This document shows positions 9,532 to 19,347 of a stretch of 64,000 nucleotides of DNA, one piece after another (position 1 is the first letter of the stretch; every line of letters begins with the position of its first letter). The notes beneath the pieces were generated by a model. The model made no database searches and was not told the DNA's origin. It saw nothing but the letters and a program-made list of their open reading frames with translations. The stretch covers positions 1 to 64,000 of the forward strand of contig NZ_LIPV01000003.1 of assembly GCF_001418255.1 (NCBI RefSeq). The letters are read 5' to 3'. Made by a program: the position numbers and the translations under genes. Source of the stretch: Thiomonas bhubaneswarensis. Lineage in GTDB: Bacteria; Pseudomonadota; Gammaproteobacteria; Burkholderiales; Burkholderiaceae_C.

Positions 9532-10705
9532 TCACTGTTCGAGGTGCAACCGCAGGCCCGCGACCCATTGACGACCCGGTATGCCGCCGGGGTTTCGCAC
9601 ATGCTGCAGATCGGGCTGCAGGTAGAGGTGGCGTGCCAGACGCAGCGAATACACTGCCTCGACAACGGTTTCGGCCAGCATTCCGACCGGCGCGGCGCGC
9701 GCAACGCCCACGGTCAGCACATCGCTCGGTCGTGCGGGAAGCAAGCCCTCGACCCGCACCCCACCGCCGACATAACTGCGGATCACATTTGGCGCGGCAG
9801 GCGAGTAGCCGAATTGCACGAAACTGCCCCACTGGCGCTGGTCTGCGCCCTTCCAGGCCCATTGGCCGATGCCATAGATCCCGCTGCCGTCGGCGCTACT
9901 GCCGTCGGGGCTGTTGTGCTGATGCCAGGCGCCGAATTTGAGCGTGGTGCTGGGGCCTTGCGCGTCACTCCCCCAAGTCTGATCGTATTCGGCAATCGCC
10001 AGTGCGCCCCGGCGCAGCGCACCCTGCATTCCGGGCGGATCGGCCTGCCACAGACCCGCCTGCACACTGGCACCCCCGCCCAGATCGACCCCGCCGAATG
10101 CCCCCAGACCGGGGTTGGGATAGGTGGCGATATTGGCGTTGCCAGTGAGGGTGGGCGAGATGCCGAACGAAGCATTGTGCAGATGCCCTGCGACGTCGGT
10201 GACGTCGAAGGTGTTGTTCATGTCCTGGACGCCGACTTGCAGGAACGTCGGGCCGAAGTCCTGCCGGTAGGTGGCCTGATAGACGCGCAGGAAGTTGGGC
10301 GCCCAGAGATTGCTCGGCAATTGCAGGTCGCCGCTGCGCGTCTGCAGGTTGCCGCTGCCGCGCAGACCCACCAACATCAGGTCGAATTGCCCGCCGCGCC
10401 ACCAGCCGGCCTGTGCGGCGTTCCAGGCCAAAGTTGGCCTGGAACGCCGCCAGCGAGACCGCGCCGCGCTGCCCGTCGCCGCCGATCACCCCGAGGGTTT
10501 CGGCGTCGAGGTGCAGGGTGGTGCTCACCCCGTTGACTGTCGTGCTGGGCGGCGGCAGCACCGGCGCGGCGTAGGGAGCCAGTTGTTGACCGACAGCGAC
10601 TTCTTCCTGGGCCTGCGCCGGGGTCAGGGCGACGACGATGCCGCAGTAGAGCAAAGCTCCGAATGCGCACCGGATGGCATGCCGTGCGCGAAGAGATATC
10701 AGCAT
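9532..10705 (-). pseudogene. OprB-like carbohydrate-selective porin, frameshifted
   Basis: Two frames together encode one outer-membrane porin. The 5' frame starts at 10705 with a signal peptide (MLISLRARHAIRCAFGALLYCG, cleaved after AQA) and runs through LGVIGGDGQRGAVSLAAFQANFGL, the OprB-type start. The rest (NAAQAGWWRGGQFDLML to LRLHLEQ at 9532) is in another frame. The switch occurs near 10432, where one base must be skipped. It falls inside a perfect inverted repeat (arms 10420-10431 and 10434-10445), so a sequencing compression is possible as well as a real mutation. It follows the ABC exporter genes on the same strand, 59 bases after the ATPase stop. Confidence 0.7.
10420..10445. repeat. 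Perfect 12-bp inverted repeat at the porin frameshift
   Basis: GTTCCAGGCCAA (10420-10431) and TTGGCCTGGAAC (10434-10445) are exact reverse complements separated by AG. The porin reading frame changes within this palindrome. Such a hairpin can cause polymerase slippage, a sequencing artefact, or a ribosome pause. Confidence 0.85.
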
Positions 10706-10716
10706 AGAGTTCTCAA

Positions 10717-10736
10717 TTGCGAATGATTCTTGATTG
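10717..10736. promoter_or_regulatory. Fur-box-like sequence upstream of the porin gene
   Basis: TTGCGAATGATTCTTGATTG resembles half of the GCGAATGATTCTCATT type of Fur site common in beta- and gammaproteobacteria; the second half is degenerate. It lies 12-31 bases upstream of the porin start, in the gap after the ABC transporter ATPase gene. If real, it implies iron-dependent expression of the porin. Confidence 0.35.
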
Positions 10737-10764
10737 ATACTCTACGCTGTCAGCATTGGGAGCG

Positions 10765-11493
<729 letters not shown>

Positions 11494-11521
11494 GGGCGTG
11501 GGGCAGACATGCGCGGGAATG

Positions 11522-12724
11522 TCAGACCGTGCGGATGGCTTCCACCGGATCGAGGTGGGAGGCGCGCCGCGCCGGGGCGTAGGCGGCGAGAATGCCCGCG
11601 AGCGTGGCGATGAGCATGGCCTGCGGCGCCAGCCACGGGCTGACCGTCACGGGGAACAGTCGCGGCCCGGCGTGGTTGAACACATAGACCAGCGAAATGC
11701 CCAGCGCCGCGCCCACGCTCGACCCCAGCAGCCCCAGCACCCCGCCCTGAATCAGAAACACCGTCATCATGCGCAGCCGCGTGGCGCCCATGGCGCGCAG
11801 GATGCCGATTTCGCGTGTGCGCTGCACCACGCTGACGGCCAGCACGCTGGCGATGCCCAGCGCCACCGACAGCGCGATGGACAGGCGAATGATGTTGGTC
11901 GAGAGCGATTGCGAGCGCAGGGCGTTGAGGAGCTGGCTGTTGGTCGTCATCCAGCTTTCGGCCTTGACATCGAAGGTGCGAGCGATGCGCGCGGCAATGG
12001 CCTGGGCGCTGAACAGCTCGTGCACCGTCAGGTCGATTTCGGTCACCGACCCGGGCAGGCCCAGCAGGGTCTGCGCCTGTTGTAGGCCGAGATAGACCTG
12101 GCGCTCGTCCACGTCGCGCACGCCCATGGTGAAAATCCCGGCCACGCGAAAGGCCTGCGCCTGCCCCGACGGGCCGGTGAGGCGCAAGGTGTCGCCCACG
12201 GCCAGGCCAAGATCGGACGCCAGGCGCGAGCCGATCAGAATTTTTTCCGCGCCCACCGCAAACTGTCCGGCCACGATGTCGGTATCGACGGGGATGATGC
12301 GCACATAGCTGGCTGGCTCGATGCCGATGATGGCCACCGCGCGCACCGCGTTGCCGCGCTGGGCGAAGGCCGGGCCCGAGACCACCGGTGTGGCGGCTTT
12401 CACGTCGGGCATGGCGCGAATGGCGTGCAGCACTGCGGCGGCGTTGTCGATGCCGCGCAGCCGCTGCGGGCGCGGGTCGATGCGGGAGAGATACACCGTG
12501 TTCGCCGCGGGCGGCGGGGTGAGCGGTTCGAGATCAGGCGCCTTGACCACGATCTGCGGCTGGCTGCCCAGGGTGCGGTTGACGATATTGCCCTGCAGCC
12601 CGGTGACCAGCGCCGTGATGAACACGATCACCGCCGAGCCCACGGCGATGCCCACGAGGATGAGCAGCGACTGTACGCGACCATCGCGCAGGAACTGCAG
12701 GGCGATTTTCCAGGACAGGCGCAT
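11522..12724 (-). CDS. FtsX-like ABC transporter permease (MacB/DevC type)
   Basis: Protein of 400 residues. One transmembrane helix near the N-terminus (LLILVGIAVGSAVIVFITALV) is followed by a large periplasmic MacB_PCD domain and three C-terminal helices with the FtsX core TREIGILRAMGATRLRMMTV and a terminal APARRASHLDPVEAIR. This is the mechanotransmission type of exporter, which drives a periplasmic adaptor instead of carrying substrate through the inner membrane. The ATG at 12724 (MRLSWKIALQFLRDGR) was preferred over a longer frame that overlaps the upstream gene. Partners are the flanking adaptor and ATPase genes. Confidence 0.92.
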   Translation of the reverse strand: MRLSWKIALQFLRDGRVQSLLILVGIAVGSAVIVFITALVTGLQGNIVNRTLGSQPQIVVKAPDLEPLTPPPAANTVYLSRIDPRPQRLRGIDNAAAVLHAIRAMPDVKAATPVVSGPAFAQRGNAVRAVAIIGIEPASYVRIIPVDTDIVAGQFAVGAEKILIGSRLASDLGLAVGDTLRLTGPSGQAQAFRVAGIFTMGVRDVDERQVYLGLQQAQTLLGLPGSVTEIDLTVHELFSAQAIAARIARTFDVKAESWMTTNSQLLNALRSQSLSTNIIRLSIALSVALGIASVLAVSVVQRTREIGILRAMGATRLRMMTVFLIQGGVLGLLGSSVGAALGISLVYVFNHAGPRLFPVTVSPWLAPQAMLIATLAGILAAYAPARRASHLDPVEAIRTV

Positions 12725-12740
12725 GCGCGTTGGGGGCGGT

Positions 12741-14027
12741 TCAGCGCCCGGGCATGGGCAGGTCGTTGCTGGGTGAAGCGGCGCTGGCCGCAGCCGTCGG
12801 CAGCGGCAGCAACTGCACGCGCACTCGTTCACCGGGCGTGGTGCCGCTGCCCGACAGCACGGTCTGCCCGGAGTGCAGACCCGACAGCACCTGCGAGAGC
12901 GTCAGGCCGCGCAGACCGAGCGTGACCTGCTGCGATTGAGCCCGCCCGTCGCGCGCCACCAGCACGGTGGCCTGGTTGCCGTCCGCGTTGCGCAGCGCGT
13001 CGTTGGGGACCACCAGCGCATGCTGCCGCCGCGCGGTGACGATGTCGGCCGACACGGTCATGTCCTGCTTGAGCCAGGCGGGTGGGTCGGGCACGCGCAG
13101 GCGCACCTCCAGCGTGCCGGTGGTGCGATCGACCTGCGGCGCGAGAAAACTCACCTGTGCCGCAAAGCTGCGGTCGGGGTAGGCGTCGGCCACGCAGCGG
13201 GCCTGCTGGCCGATCTGCAGATTGCCGATGCTCTGCTCGTTGACCGGCAGCAGGATTTCGGTCTGCCCATCCATCGCCAGGGTGAACAAGGACTGGCCCG
13301 GCGTGACGGTGTCACCCACCTCCACGTTGCGCGCCAGCACGACGCCCGAGACACCGGCGCGCACGAGGTTGCGGGCGTTGACCGCGCTGGCGGCCTTGAC
13401 CGCGGCTTCGAGCGCCCGCTGTTGCGCGCCACCCGGAGCGACCGCGGCGTAGGCGGCCTGAGCGCTGTCGCGCTGCTGGCGGGCGTTGCGCAGCGCCGTC
13501 TGCGCCTGCTCGAGCTGCTGCGCCGAGCCGCCGCCGGCCTCGAACACACCTTGCGCGCGCTTGAGGTCGCGCTCGGCCTGTTCAAGCTGGGTCTTGGCCT
13601 GCGCCAGGGCAGCGGCGGCCTGCGGGCGTGACTGTTCGATGAGCTGGTTCAGCGCGGCCTTGGCCTGATCGAGCTGTGCGGAAGTCTGGTCGGCGCGCAG
13701 TTCGAGCAGCACCTGTCCGGCCTTGACGTGCGCGCCGCGATCGACCAGGCGCTTGACCACGGTGCCGGTGATCTCGCTGGCCACCTGCACCCGCGACGGG
13801 GTGATGACGTAGCCCGTGGCCACCACGTTCTGCACCAGATCGTGCGCCGCGACGGTGTAGCCGGGCACCAAGGGCGGGCGGCTGCGCCACCAGAGCACGG
13901 CGCCGAGCACGGCCAGCGCAAGCACGATCCACAGCAGGCGACGCCAGACGGGGCGGGAAGACGGGGGAACCGAGGTGTGGGCTGAGGACACAGTGGGCAT
14001 GGCAGGTTTGACGCGAGTCGGCATCAT
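12741..14027 (-). CDS. HlyD/MacA-family periplasmic adaptor (membrane fusion protein)
   Basis: Protein of about 428 residues with an N-terminal membrane anchor (VWRRLLWIVLALAVLGAVLWW), a lipoyl-like half motif (VASEITGTVVKRLVDRGAHVKAGQVLLEL), a long Gln/Ala-rich coiled-coil hairpin (about residues 110-215), the second lipoyl half (GVVLARNVEVGDTVTPGQ) and a beta-barrel. It would link the FtsX-like permease to an outer-membrane exit duct. No TolC-like gene is adjacent. The start is uncertain: candidates are 14027, 14024 and 14000, none with a clear ribosome binding site. It is the first gene of the exporter operon and diverges from aroG. Confidence 0.9.
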   Translation of the reverse strand: MMPTRVKPAMPTVSSAHTSVPPSSRPVWRRLLWIVLALAVLGAVLWWRSRPPLVPGYTVAAHDLVQNVVATGYVITPSRVQVASEITGTVVKRLVDRGAHVKAGQVLLELRADQTSAQLDQAKAALNQLIEQSRPQAAAALAQAKTQLEQAERDLKRAQGVFEAGGGSAQQLEQAQTALRNARQQRDSAQAAYAAVAPGGAQQRALEAAVKAASAVNARNLVRAGVSGVVLARNVEVGDTVTPGQSLFTLAMDGQTEILLPVNEQSIGNLQIGQQARCVADAYPDRSFAAQVSFLAPQVDRTTGTLEVRLRVPDPPAWLKQDMTVSADIVTARRQHALVVPNDALRNADGNQATVLVARDGRAQSQQVTLGLRGLTLSQVLSGLHSGQTVLSGSGTTPGERVRVQLLPLPTAAASAASPSNDLPMPGR

Positions 14028-14139
14028 AAGCAGCCGGGCTCTAATCTGCGTCTCGCCGTACGGCCAAGCGCAGGCGCGCTTGCGCTGAAACAAACTCCGC
14101 GCCGATCGACCGCAAATCAGCCACACATGCCGAGGCAGC

Positions 14140-14168
14140 TTGCCAGGGCGCGCTCGTTCTGCTTCAAT
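14140..14168 (+). promoter_or_regulatory. Candidate sigma-70 promoter of the aroG leader
   Basis: TTGCCA (14140-14145), a 17-bp spacer and TTCAAT (14163-14168). Initiation near 14175 would place the leader-peptide ATG about 17 nt into the transcript, a layout typical of attenuated operons. Confidence 0.45.
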
Positions 14169-14191
14169 GCAGGGCATTCACGCAGACAGCC

Positions 14192-14263
14192 ATGACCGCA
14201 AACCGTTCCTATTTTTTTGGTTTCTGGTTTTTCTCGCACCGCACCGGCGGAGGGAGAGGCTGA
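14192..14263 (+). CDS. Aromatic-residue-rich leader peptide controlling aroG
   Basis: A 23-residue ORF beginning MTANRSYFFGFWFFSH and ending at a TGA at 14261-14263. Within nine codons (14210-14233 plus neighbours) it has five Phe, one Tyr and one Trp, the three end products of the shikimate pathway. It is followed by an intrinsic terminator (14288-14318) and then the DAHP synthase gene, exactly as in ribosome-mediated attenuators such as pheA and trp. CCGGCGG at 14244-14250, inside the end of this ORF, can pair with the 5' arm of the terminator and so form an antiterminator when a ribosome stalls at the aromatic codons. The Shine-Dalgarno is weak. Confidence 0.82.
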   Translation: MTANRSYFFGFWFFSHRTGGGRG

Positions 14264-14287
14264 CTAGCGGCCCCGATAAACCCCAAG

Positions 14288-14318
14288 AAACCGCCGGCCC
14301 AGCCCGGCGGTTTTTTTT
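14288..14318 (+). terminator. Attenuator terminator before aroG
   Basis: AAACCGCCGG (14288-14297) pairs with CCGGCGGTTT (14304-14313) around a 6-nt loop, ending in eight T residues (14311-14318). A second copy of the 3' arm, CCGGCGG at 14244-14250, competes for the 5' arm, giving mutually exclusive terminator and antiterminator structures. A ribosome that finishes the leader peptide would cover 14244-14250 and favour termination. Confidence 0.88.
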
Positions 14319-14396
14319 CGGGCGGGCAGCGGCCAAGCCACCATGTTCGACACCTCAGTAGCCGACCCCACCAGCCCGCTTGCAGGAGAGCAGACG

Positions 14397-15527
14397 ATGC
14401 AGTCCAAGACCGCCGCAGAGCCTTTGCACAAGCCGCAGGAGGACAAGACCTCCCGCACCGACAACGCCCGCATCAAGCAGATCGTGCCGCTGCCGCCGCC
14501 CGAGCATCTCATCCGCTTCTTCCCCATCGCCGACACGCCGGTGGAAGCCCTGGTGGCCGACACGCGGCAGGCGTTGCATCGCATCATCCACGGCGAGGAC
14601 GACCGCCTGCTGCTGGTCATCGGCCCCTGCTCCATCCACGACCCCAAGGCCGCGCTCGAGTACGCCGAGCGTCTGGCGGTGTTGCGCAAGCGGCATGCGG
14701 GCGAGCTGGAAATCGTGATGCGGGTGTATTTCGAAAAGCCGCGCACCACGGTGGGCTGGAAGGGACTGATCAACGATCCCTATCTTGACGAGAGCTTCCG
14801 CATCGACGAAGGCTTGCGCATCGCCCGCGAAGTGTTGATCGACATCAACCGCCTGGGCGTGCCCGCGGGCAGTGAATTCCTCGACGTGATTTCGCCGCAA
14901 TACATCGCCGACCTCATTTCCTGGGGCGCCATCGGCGCGCGCACCACCGAGAGCCAGGTGCACCGCGAGCTGGCTTCGGGGCTGTCGGCGCCCATCGGCT
15001 TCAAGAACGGCACCGACGGCAGTCTGCGCATCGCCATCGACGCGATTCATGCCGCCCGTCGCCCGCACTCCTTTCTGTCGGTGCACAAGAACGGCCAGGT
15101 ATCCATCGTGCAGACCCGGGGCAACAAGGACACCCACGTCATTCTGCGCGGCGGCAAGACGCCGAACTACGACGCCGCCAGCGTGCGCGCCGCCTGCAAC
15201 GCGCTGGAGGACGCCAAGCTCGACTGCCGCCTGATGATCGACTGCTCGCACGCCAACAGCGAAAAGCAGCACATGCGCCAACTCGATGTCGCGCGGGACG
15301 TGGCGGCGCAGCTCGCTGCGGGCGAGCGCTGCATTTTCGGTGTCATGGCCGAGAGCCATCTGCATGGCGGGGCGCAGAAGTTCACGCCGGGCAAGGACGA
15401 TCCCGCCAAACTGCATTACGGCCAGAGCATCACCGACGCCTGCCTGCCGTGGGACGACTCGGTGGAGTTGGTGCAGGTGCTGGCCGATGGCGTGAAGGCG
15501 CGACGCAAGCACAAGGCGGCAAAATAG
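14397..15527 (+). CDS. aroG: 3-deoxy-7-phosphoheptulonate synthase, class I (DAHP synthase)
   Basis: Protein of 376 residues that condenses phosphoenolpyruvate with erythrose 4-phosphate, the first step of aromatic amino acid synthesis. Class I features include LLVIGPCSIHDPKAALEYA, RVYFEKPRTTVGWKG, IGARTTESQ, LRGGKTPNYD and GVMAESHLHGGAQ. The ATG at 14397 follows AGGAG (14384-14388); a longer frame to 14343 lacks such a site. Which aromatic amino acid inhibits the enzyme cannot be read here. Upstream sits a Phe/Tyr/Trp leader peptide with a terminator, so transcription is probably attenuated. A tautomerase gene follows 33 bases later. Confidence 0.95.
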   Translation: MQSKTAAEPLHKPQEDKTSRTDNARIKQIVPLPPPEHLIRFFPIADTPVEALVADTRQALHRIIHGEDDRLLLVIGPCSIHDPKAALEYAERLAVLRKRHAGELEIVMRVYFEKPRTTVGWKGLINDPYLDESFRIDEGLRIAREVLIDINRLGVPAGSEFLDVISPQYIADLISWGAIGARTTESQVHRELASGLSAPIGFKNGTDGSLRIAIDAIHAARRPHSFLSVHKNGQVSIVQTRGNKDTHVILRGGKTPNYDAASVRAACNALEDAKLDCRLMIDCSHANSEKQHMRQLDVARDVAAQLAAGERCIFGVMAESHLHGGAQKFTPGKDDPAKLHYGQSITDACLPWDDSVELVQVLADGVKARRKHKAAK

Positions 15528-15560
15528 CCGATGGTTCGTCAACTCTTCGCAGGAGATCCC

Positions 15561-15752
15561 ATGCCCGCCATCCGCATCGACATGTTCGAGGGCCGCAGCC
15601 CCGAGGTGAAAAAGCAGCTCGTCGAAAACATCACCCAGGCCGTGGTCGACACCCTCAAGTGCTCGCCCGAGGCGGTGGACATCATCCTCTTTGAGGTGCC
15701 CAAGTCGCACTGGGCCACGGGCGGCAAGCTCTGGAGCGAGCCGAAAGATTAA
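15561..15752 (+). CDS. 4-oxalocrotonate tautomerase family protein
   Basis: A 63-residue protein, the size of 4-oxalocrotonate tautomerase subunits. The ATG at 15561 was chosen because the family needs Pro as the first residue of the mature protein (MPAIRIDMFEGRSPEVK), which acts as the catalytic base; a frame starting 30 bases upstream would bury it. GGAGA precedes the start. It is downstream of aroG and may share its transcript. The true substrate is unknown, since no catechol meta-cleavage genes are nearby. Confidence 0.88.
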   Translation: MPAIRIDMFEGRSPEVKKQLVENITQAVVDTLKCSPEAVDIILFEVPKSHWATGGKLWSEPKD

Positions 15753-15870
15753 TGAACAAAAAAGATGTAATCATTCGACCTTGATCGGTATTCACTGCGG
15801 ATGATTGGCGCAATAGACTGCGGTTCAAGGCTCGCGCTCGCTGCGTGGGCAAGAACAAGGAGAAGCAGTC

Positions 15871-17625
15871 ATGGCAAAAATGCGCGCGGTGGACGCCGCA
15901 GTTCTGGTGCTTGAGAAAGAGGGCGTGCATCAGGCCTTCGGCGTGCCCGGTGCCGCGATCAATCCGCTGTATTCGGCGCTGCGCCAGAACGGCCACATCG
16001 CGCATGTGCTGGCGCGCCATGTCGAGGCCGCCTCGCACATGGCCGAGGGCTACACCCGCACCGCGCCGGGGAACATCGGCGTGTGCATCGGCACGTCGGG
16101 CCCGGCGGGCACTGACATGATCACCGGGCTGTATTCGGCCATTGCCGACTCCATTCCCATTCTGTGCATCACCGGCCAGGCGCCGCGCGCGCGGCTGTAC
16201 AAGGAAGACTTCCAGGCCGTGGACATCGAGTCCATCGCCAAGCCGGTGTGCAAGTGGGCCGTCACCGTGCGCGAGCCTGCGCTGGTGCCGCGCGTGTTCC
16301 AGCAGGCGTTTCATGTGATGCGCTCGGGCCGCCCCGGGCCGGTGCTGATCGACCTGCCGCTGGACGTGCAGCTCGCCGAAATCGAGTTCGACATCGACAC
16401 TTACGCGCCGCTGCCTGTCTACAAGCCCACGGCCACACGCGCCCAGATCGAAAAGGCGCTTGACATGCTCGACGCCGCCGAGCGCCCGCTGATCGTCGCG
16501 GGTGGCGGGGTCATCAACGCCGATGCTTCGGATCTGCTGGTGCAGTTCGCCGAGCTGACCGGCGTGCCGGTCATTCCCACGCTGATGGGCTGGGGGGCGA
16601 TTGGCGACAGCCACCCGCTGATGGGCGGCATGGTCGGGCTGCAGACCAGCCACCGCGGCGGCAACGCCAATCTGCTCGCCTCCGATTTCGTGCTGGGCAT
16701 CGGCAACCGCTGGGCCAATCGTCACACCGGCTCGCCCGAGGTCTACACCCGTGGCCGCAAGATCGTGCATGTGGACATCGAGCCCACGCAGATCGGTCGC
16801 GTGTTCATGCCCGACTACGGCATCGCCTCGGACGCCCGGGCGGCGCTGGATCTGTTCATCGAAGTCGCACGCGAGCGCAAGGCTGCGGGCCGGCTCAAGA
16901 ACCGCAGCGACTGGGCGCGGGCCTGCCGCGAGCGGGTTCAGACCATGCTGCGCAAATGGGACCATGAGCAGATTCCCATCAAGCCCCACCGCGTCTATAA
17001 AGAAATGGTGGAGTTCTTCGACGCCAACACCCGCTATGTGACAACCATCGGCCTGTCGCAGATCGCCGCCGCGCAGTTGCTCAAGGTGGAAAAACCGCGC
17101 CACTGGATCAACGCCGGGCAGGCCGGGCCGCTGGGCTGGACCATGCCTGCCGCCCTGGGCGTGCGCGTGGCCGACCCGACCGCCGACGTGGTGGCGATCT
17201 CGGGCGATTACGACTTTCAGTTCCTCATTGAGGAGCTGGCGGTTGGCGCGCAGTTCAAGCTGCCCTACATCCACATCGTGGTCAACAACTCGTATCTCGG
17301 ACTGATCCGCCAGGGCCAGCGCCAGTTCGACATGGACTACTGCGTGCAGCTCTCTTTCGACAACGTCAATTCGCCCGAGGTCAATGGCTACGGCATCGAT
17401 TTCGTCAAAGTGACCGAAGGTCTGGGCTGCAAGGCCATTCGCGTGTTCGACCCCAACCAGATTCAGCCCGCGCTGGCGCAGGCCAGGCAGTTGATGAAGG
17501 AGTACGCCGTGCCGGTGGTGGTCGAAATCATCCTCGAGCGCGTGACGAACATCGCCATGGGTGGTGAAATCGACGCCATCACCGAATTCGACCCCGTCAT
17601 CGACCTGCAACCCGCCGAGGCCTGA
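15871..17625 (+). CDS. gcl: Glyoxylate carboligase (tartronate-semialdehyde synthase)
   Basis: Protein of 584 residues of the thiamine-diphosphate enzyme family, joining two glyoxylates into tartronate semialdehyde with CO2 release. At position 51 it reads RHV where most ThDP enzymes have RHE; replacing the activating glutamate by valine is the mark of Gcl. The C-terminal ThDP/Mg site is [19 protein letters not shown] followed by [19 protein letters not shown] precedes the ATG. It heads the operon gcl-hyi-glxR-glycerate kinase, which carries glyoxylate to 2-phosphoglycerate. Confidence 0.96.
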   Translation: MAKMRAVDAAVLVLEKEGVHQAFGVPGAAINPLYSALRQNGHIAHVLARHVEAASHMAEGYTRTAPGNIGVCIGTSGPAGTDMITGLYSAIADSIPILCITGQAPRARLYKEDFQAVDIESIAKPVCKWAVTVREPALVPRVFQQAFHVMRSGRPGPVLIDLPLDVQLAEIEFDIDTYAPLPVYKPTATRAQIEKALDMLDAAERPLIVAGGGVINADASDLLVQFAELTGVPVIPTLMGWGAIGDSHPLMGGMVGLQTSHRGGNANLLASDFVLGIGNRWANRHTGSPEVYTRGRKIVHVDIEPTQIGRVFMPDYGIASDARAALDLFIEVARERKAAGRLKNRSDWARACRERVQTMLRKWDHEQIPIKPHRVYKEMVEFFDANTRYVTTIGLSQIAAAQLLKVEKPRHWINAGQAGPLGWTMPAALGVRVADPTADVVAISGDYDFQFLIEELAVGAQFKLPYIHIVVNNSYLGLIRQGQRQFDMDYCVQLSFDNVNSPEVNGYGIDFVKVTEGLGCKAIRVFDPNQIQPALAQARQLMKEYAVPVVVEIILERVTNIAMGGEIDAITEFDPVIDLQPAEA

Positions 17626-17628
17626 ACC

Positions 17629-18402
17629 ATGCCCCAATTCGCCGCCAATCTCACCATGCTCTTCACCGAAGAGCCCTTCATCGACCGCTTCGAAGCCGCC
17701 GCGAAGGTGGGTTTCAAGGCGGTGGAGTTTCTCTTTCCCTACGCCCACACCGCGCAGCAGATCCGCAACGCGGCGCTCGAGGCCGACGTGCGCATCGTGC
17801 TGCACAACCTGCCCGCGGGCGACTGGGATGCTGGCGAGCGCGGCATCGCCTGCCTGCCCGACCGCGTGGCCGAGTTTCGCGAGGGCGTGGCGCGCGCCAT
17901 CGAGTACGCGCGGCAGCTGGGTGTGACCCAGCTCAACTGCCTGGCCGGCAAGGTGCCCGCAGGCGCCGACCCCGCCGCGCTGCGCGCCACCTTCGTCGAC
18001 AACCTGCGTTATGCCGCGGCGCAGCTCGCGCCCCATGGCATCCGTCTGCTGATCGAGCCGATCAACACCTTCGACATTCCGGGCTTCTATCTGCACGGCA
18101 CGCAGCAGGCCCTGGACATCATCGACGAGGTCGGCAGCGACAACCTGTTCCTGCAATACGACATCTATCACATGCAGCGCATGGAGGGTGAGCTTGCCGC
18201 GACCATGCAAAAGCACCTGCCGCGCATCGGCCACATTCAACTGGCCGACAACCCCGGCCGTAACGAGCCGGGAACCGGCGAGATCAACTACGCCTTCCTG
18301 TTCCAGCATCTCGACCGCATCGGCTACACCGGCCACATCGGCTGCGAGTACAAGCCCAAGACCACGACCACATCCGGTCTGGGCTGGCTGGCCAGTCTGT
18401 AA
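17629..18402 (+). CDS. hyi: Hydroxypyruvate isomerase
   Basis: Protein of 257 residues with the xylose-isomerase-like TIM barrel typical of Hyi: MPQFAANLTMLFTEEPFIDRF at the start, LLIEPINTFDIPGFYL with a metal-binding glutamate, and GHIQLADNPGRNEPGTGEINY near the end. It interconverts hydroxypyruvate and tartronate semialdehyde. It starts 3 bases after gcl, so the two are translationally linked, and glxR follows 33 bases later. Confidence 0.94.
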   Translation: MPQFAANLTMLFTEEPFIDRFEAAAKVGFKAVEFLFPYAHTAQQIRNAALEADVRIVLHNLPAGDWDAGERGIACLPDRVAEFREGVARAIEYARQLGVTQLNCLAGKVPAGADPAALRATFVDNLRYAAAQLAPHGIRLLIEPINTFDIPGFYLHGTQQALDIIDEVGSDNLFLQYDIYHMQRMEGELAATMQKHLPRIGHIQLADNPGRNEPGTGEINYAFLFQHLDRIGYTGHIGCEYKPKTTTTSGLGWLASL

Positions 18403-18435
18403 GACAACCACGTTCACAACAATACGGAGATTCGC

Positions 18436-19326
18436 ATGGCTACTCTTGGATTCATCGGTCTGGGCATCATGGGCACGCCGATGGCCGGGCATCTGCTGGC
18501 CGCAGGCCACACGCTTTATGTGCACAGCCGCAGCACGGTGCCGCAGGCGCTGCTCGATGCGGGTGCGCGCCCCTGCGCCAACGGCGCCGAGGTCGCGCGC
18601 CAAGCCGACATCATCTTCACCATGGTGCCCGACACGCCCGACGTGCAGAAGGTGCTGTTCGGCGAAGACGGCGTGGCCCAGGGGCTGACGCCGGGCAAGA
18701 CCGTGGTCGACATGAGCTCGATCGGGCCGATGGAAACCAAGGAATTCGCCCGCCGCATCAACGAACTCGGCTGCGAGTACCTCGACGCCCCAGTGTCCGG
18801 CGGCGAGGTCGGCGCCAAGGCGGCCAGCCTCACCATCATGGTGGGCGGCAAGCAGGAGACCTTCGACAAGGTGCTGCCGCTGTTCCAGTGCATGGGCAAG
18901 AACATCACCCTGGTCGGCGGCAACGGCGACGGCCAAACCTGCAAGGTGGCCAACCAGATCATTGTCGCGCTCAACATCCAGGCGGTGGCCGAGGCGCTGC
19001 TGTTCGCCAGCAAGGCCGGGGCCGACCCGGCCAAGGTGCGTCAGGCGCTCATGGGCGGTTTCGCCGCTTCGCGCATTCTCGAGGTGCATGGCGAGCGCAT
19101 GGTCAAGCGCACTTTCCAGCCGGGCTTTCGCATCAACCTGCACCAGAAAGACCTGAATCTGGCGCTCTCGGGCGCGAAGCAGCTCGGCGTGGCGCTGCCC
19201 AACACCGCCATGGTGCAGCAGCTCATGTCGGCCTGCGCTGCCAACGGCATGGACGCGCTCGACCACTCTGCGCTGTGCCGCGCAGTCGAGCTGATGAGCC
19301 ATCACACCATTGCTCCCGACGCCTGA
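18436..19326 (+). CDS. glxR: 2-hydroxy-3-oxopropionate (tartronate semialdehyde) reductase
   Basis: Protein of 296 residues of the beta-hydroxyacid dehydrogenase family. The Rossmann motif GFIGLGIMGTPMAGHLL lies at the N-terminus, the substrate loop is DAPVSGGEVGAKAASLTIMVGG, and the catalytic lysine lies in KVANQIIVALN. It reduces tartronate semialdehyde to D-glycerate with NAD(P)H. It is the third gene of the glyoxylate operon, and a GGAG site precedes the ATG. Confidence 0.95.
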   Translation: MATLGFIGLGIMGTPMAGHLLAAGHTLYVHSRSTVPQALLDAGARPCANGAEVARQADIIFTMVPDTPDVQKVLFGEDGVAQGLTPGKTVVDMSSIGPMETKEFARRINELGCEYLDAPVSGGEVGAKAASLTIMVGGKQETFDKVLPLFQCMGKNITLVGGNGDGQTCKVANQIIVALNIQAVAEALLFASKAGADPAKVRQALMGGFAASRILEVHGERMVKRTFQPGFRINLHQKDLNLALSGAKQLGVALPNTAMVQQLMSACAANGMDALDHSALCRAVELMSHHTIAPDA

Positions 19327-19347
19327 GGGGCCTGCGCCGAAACCGCG

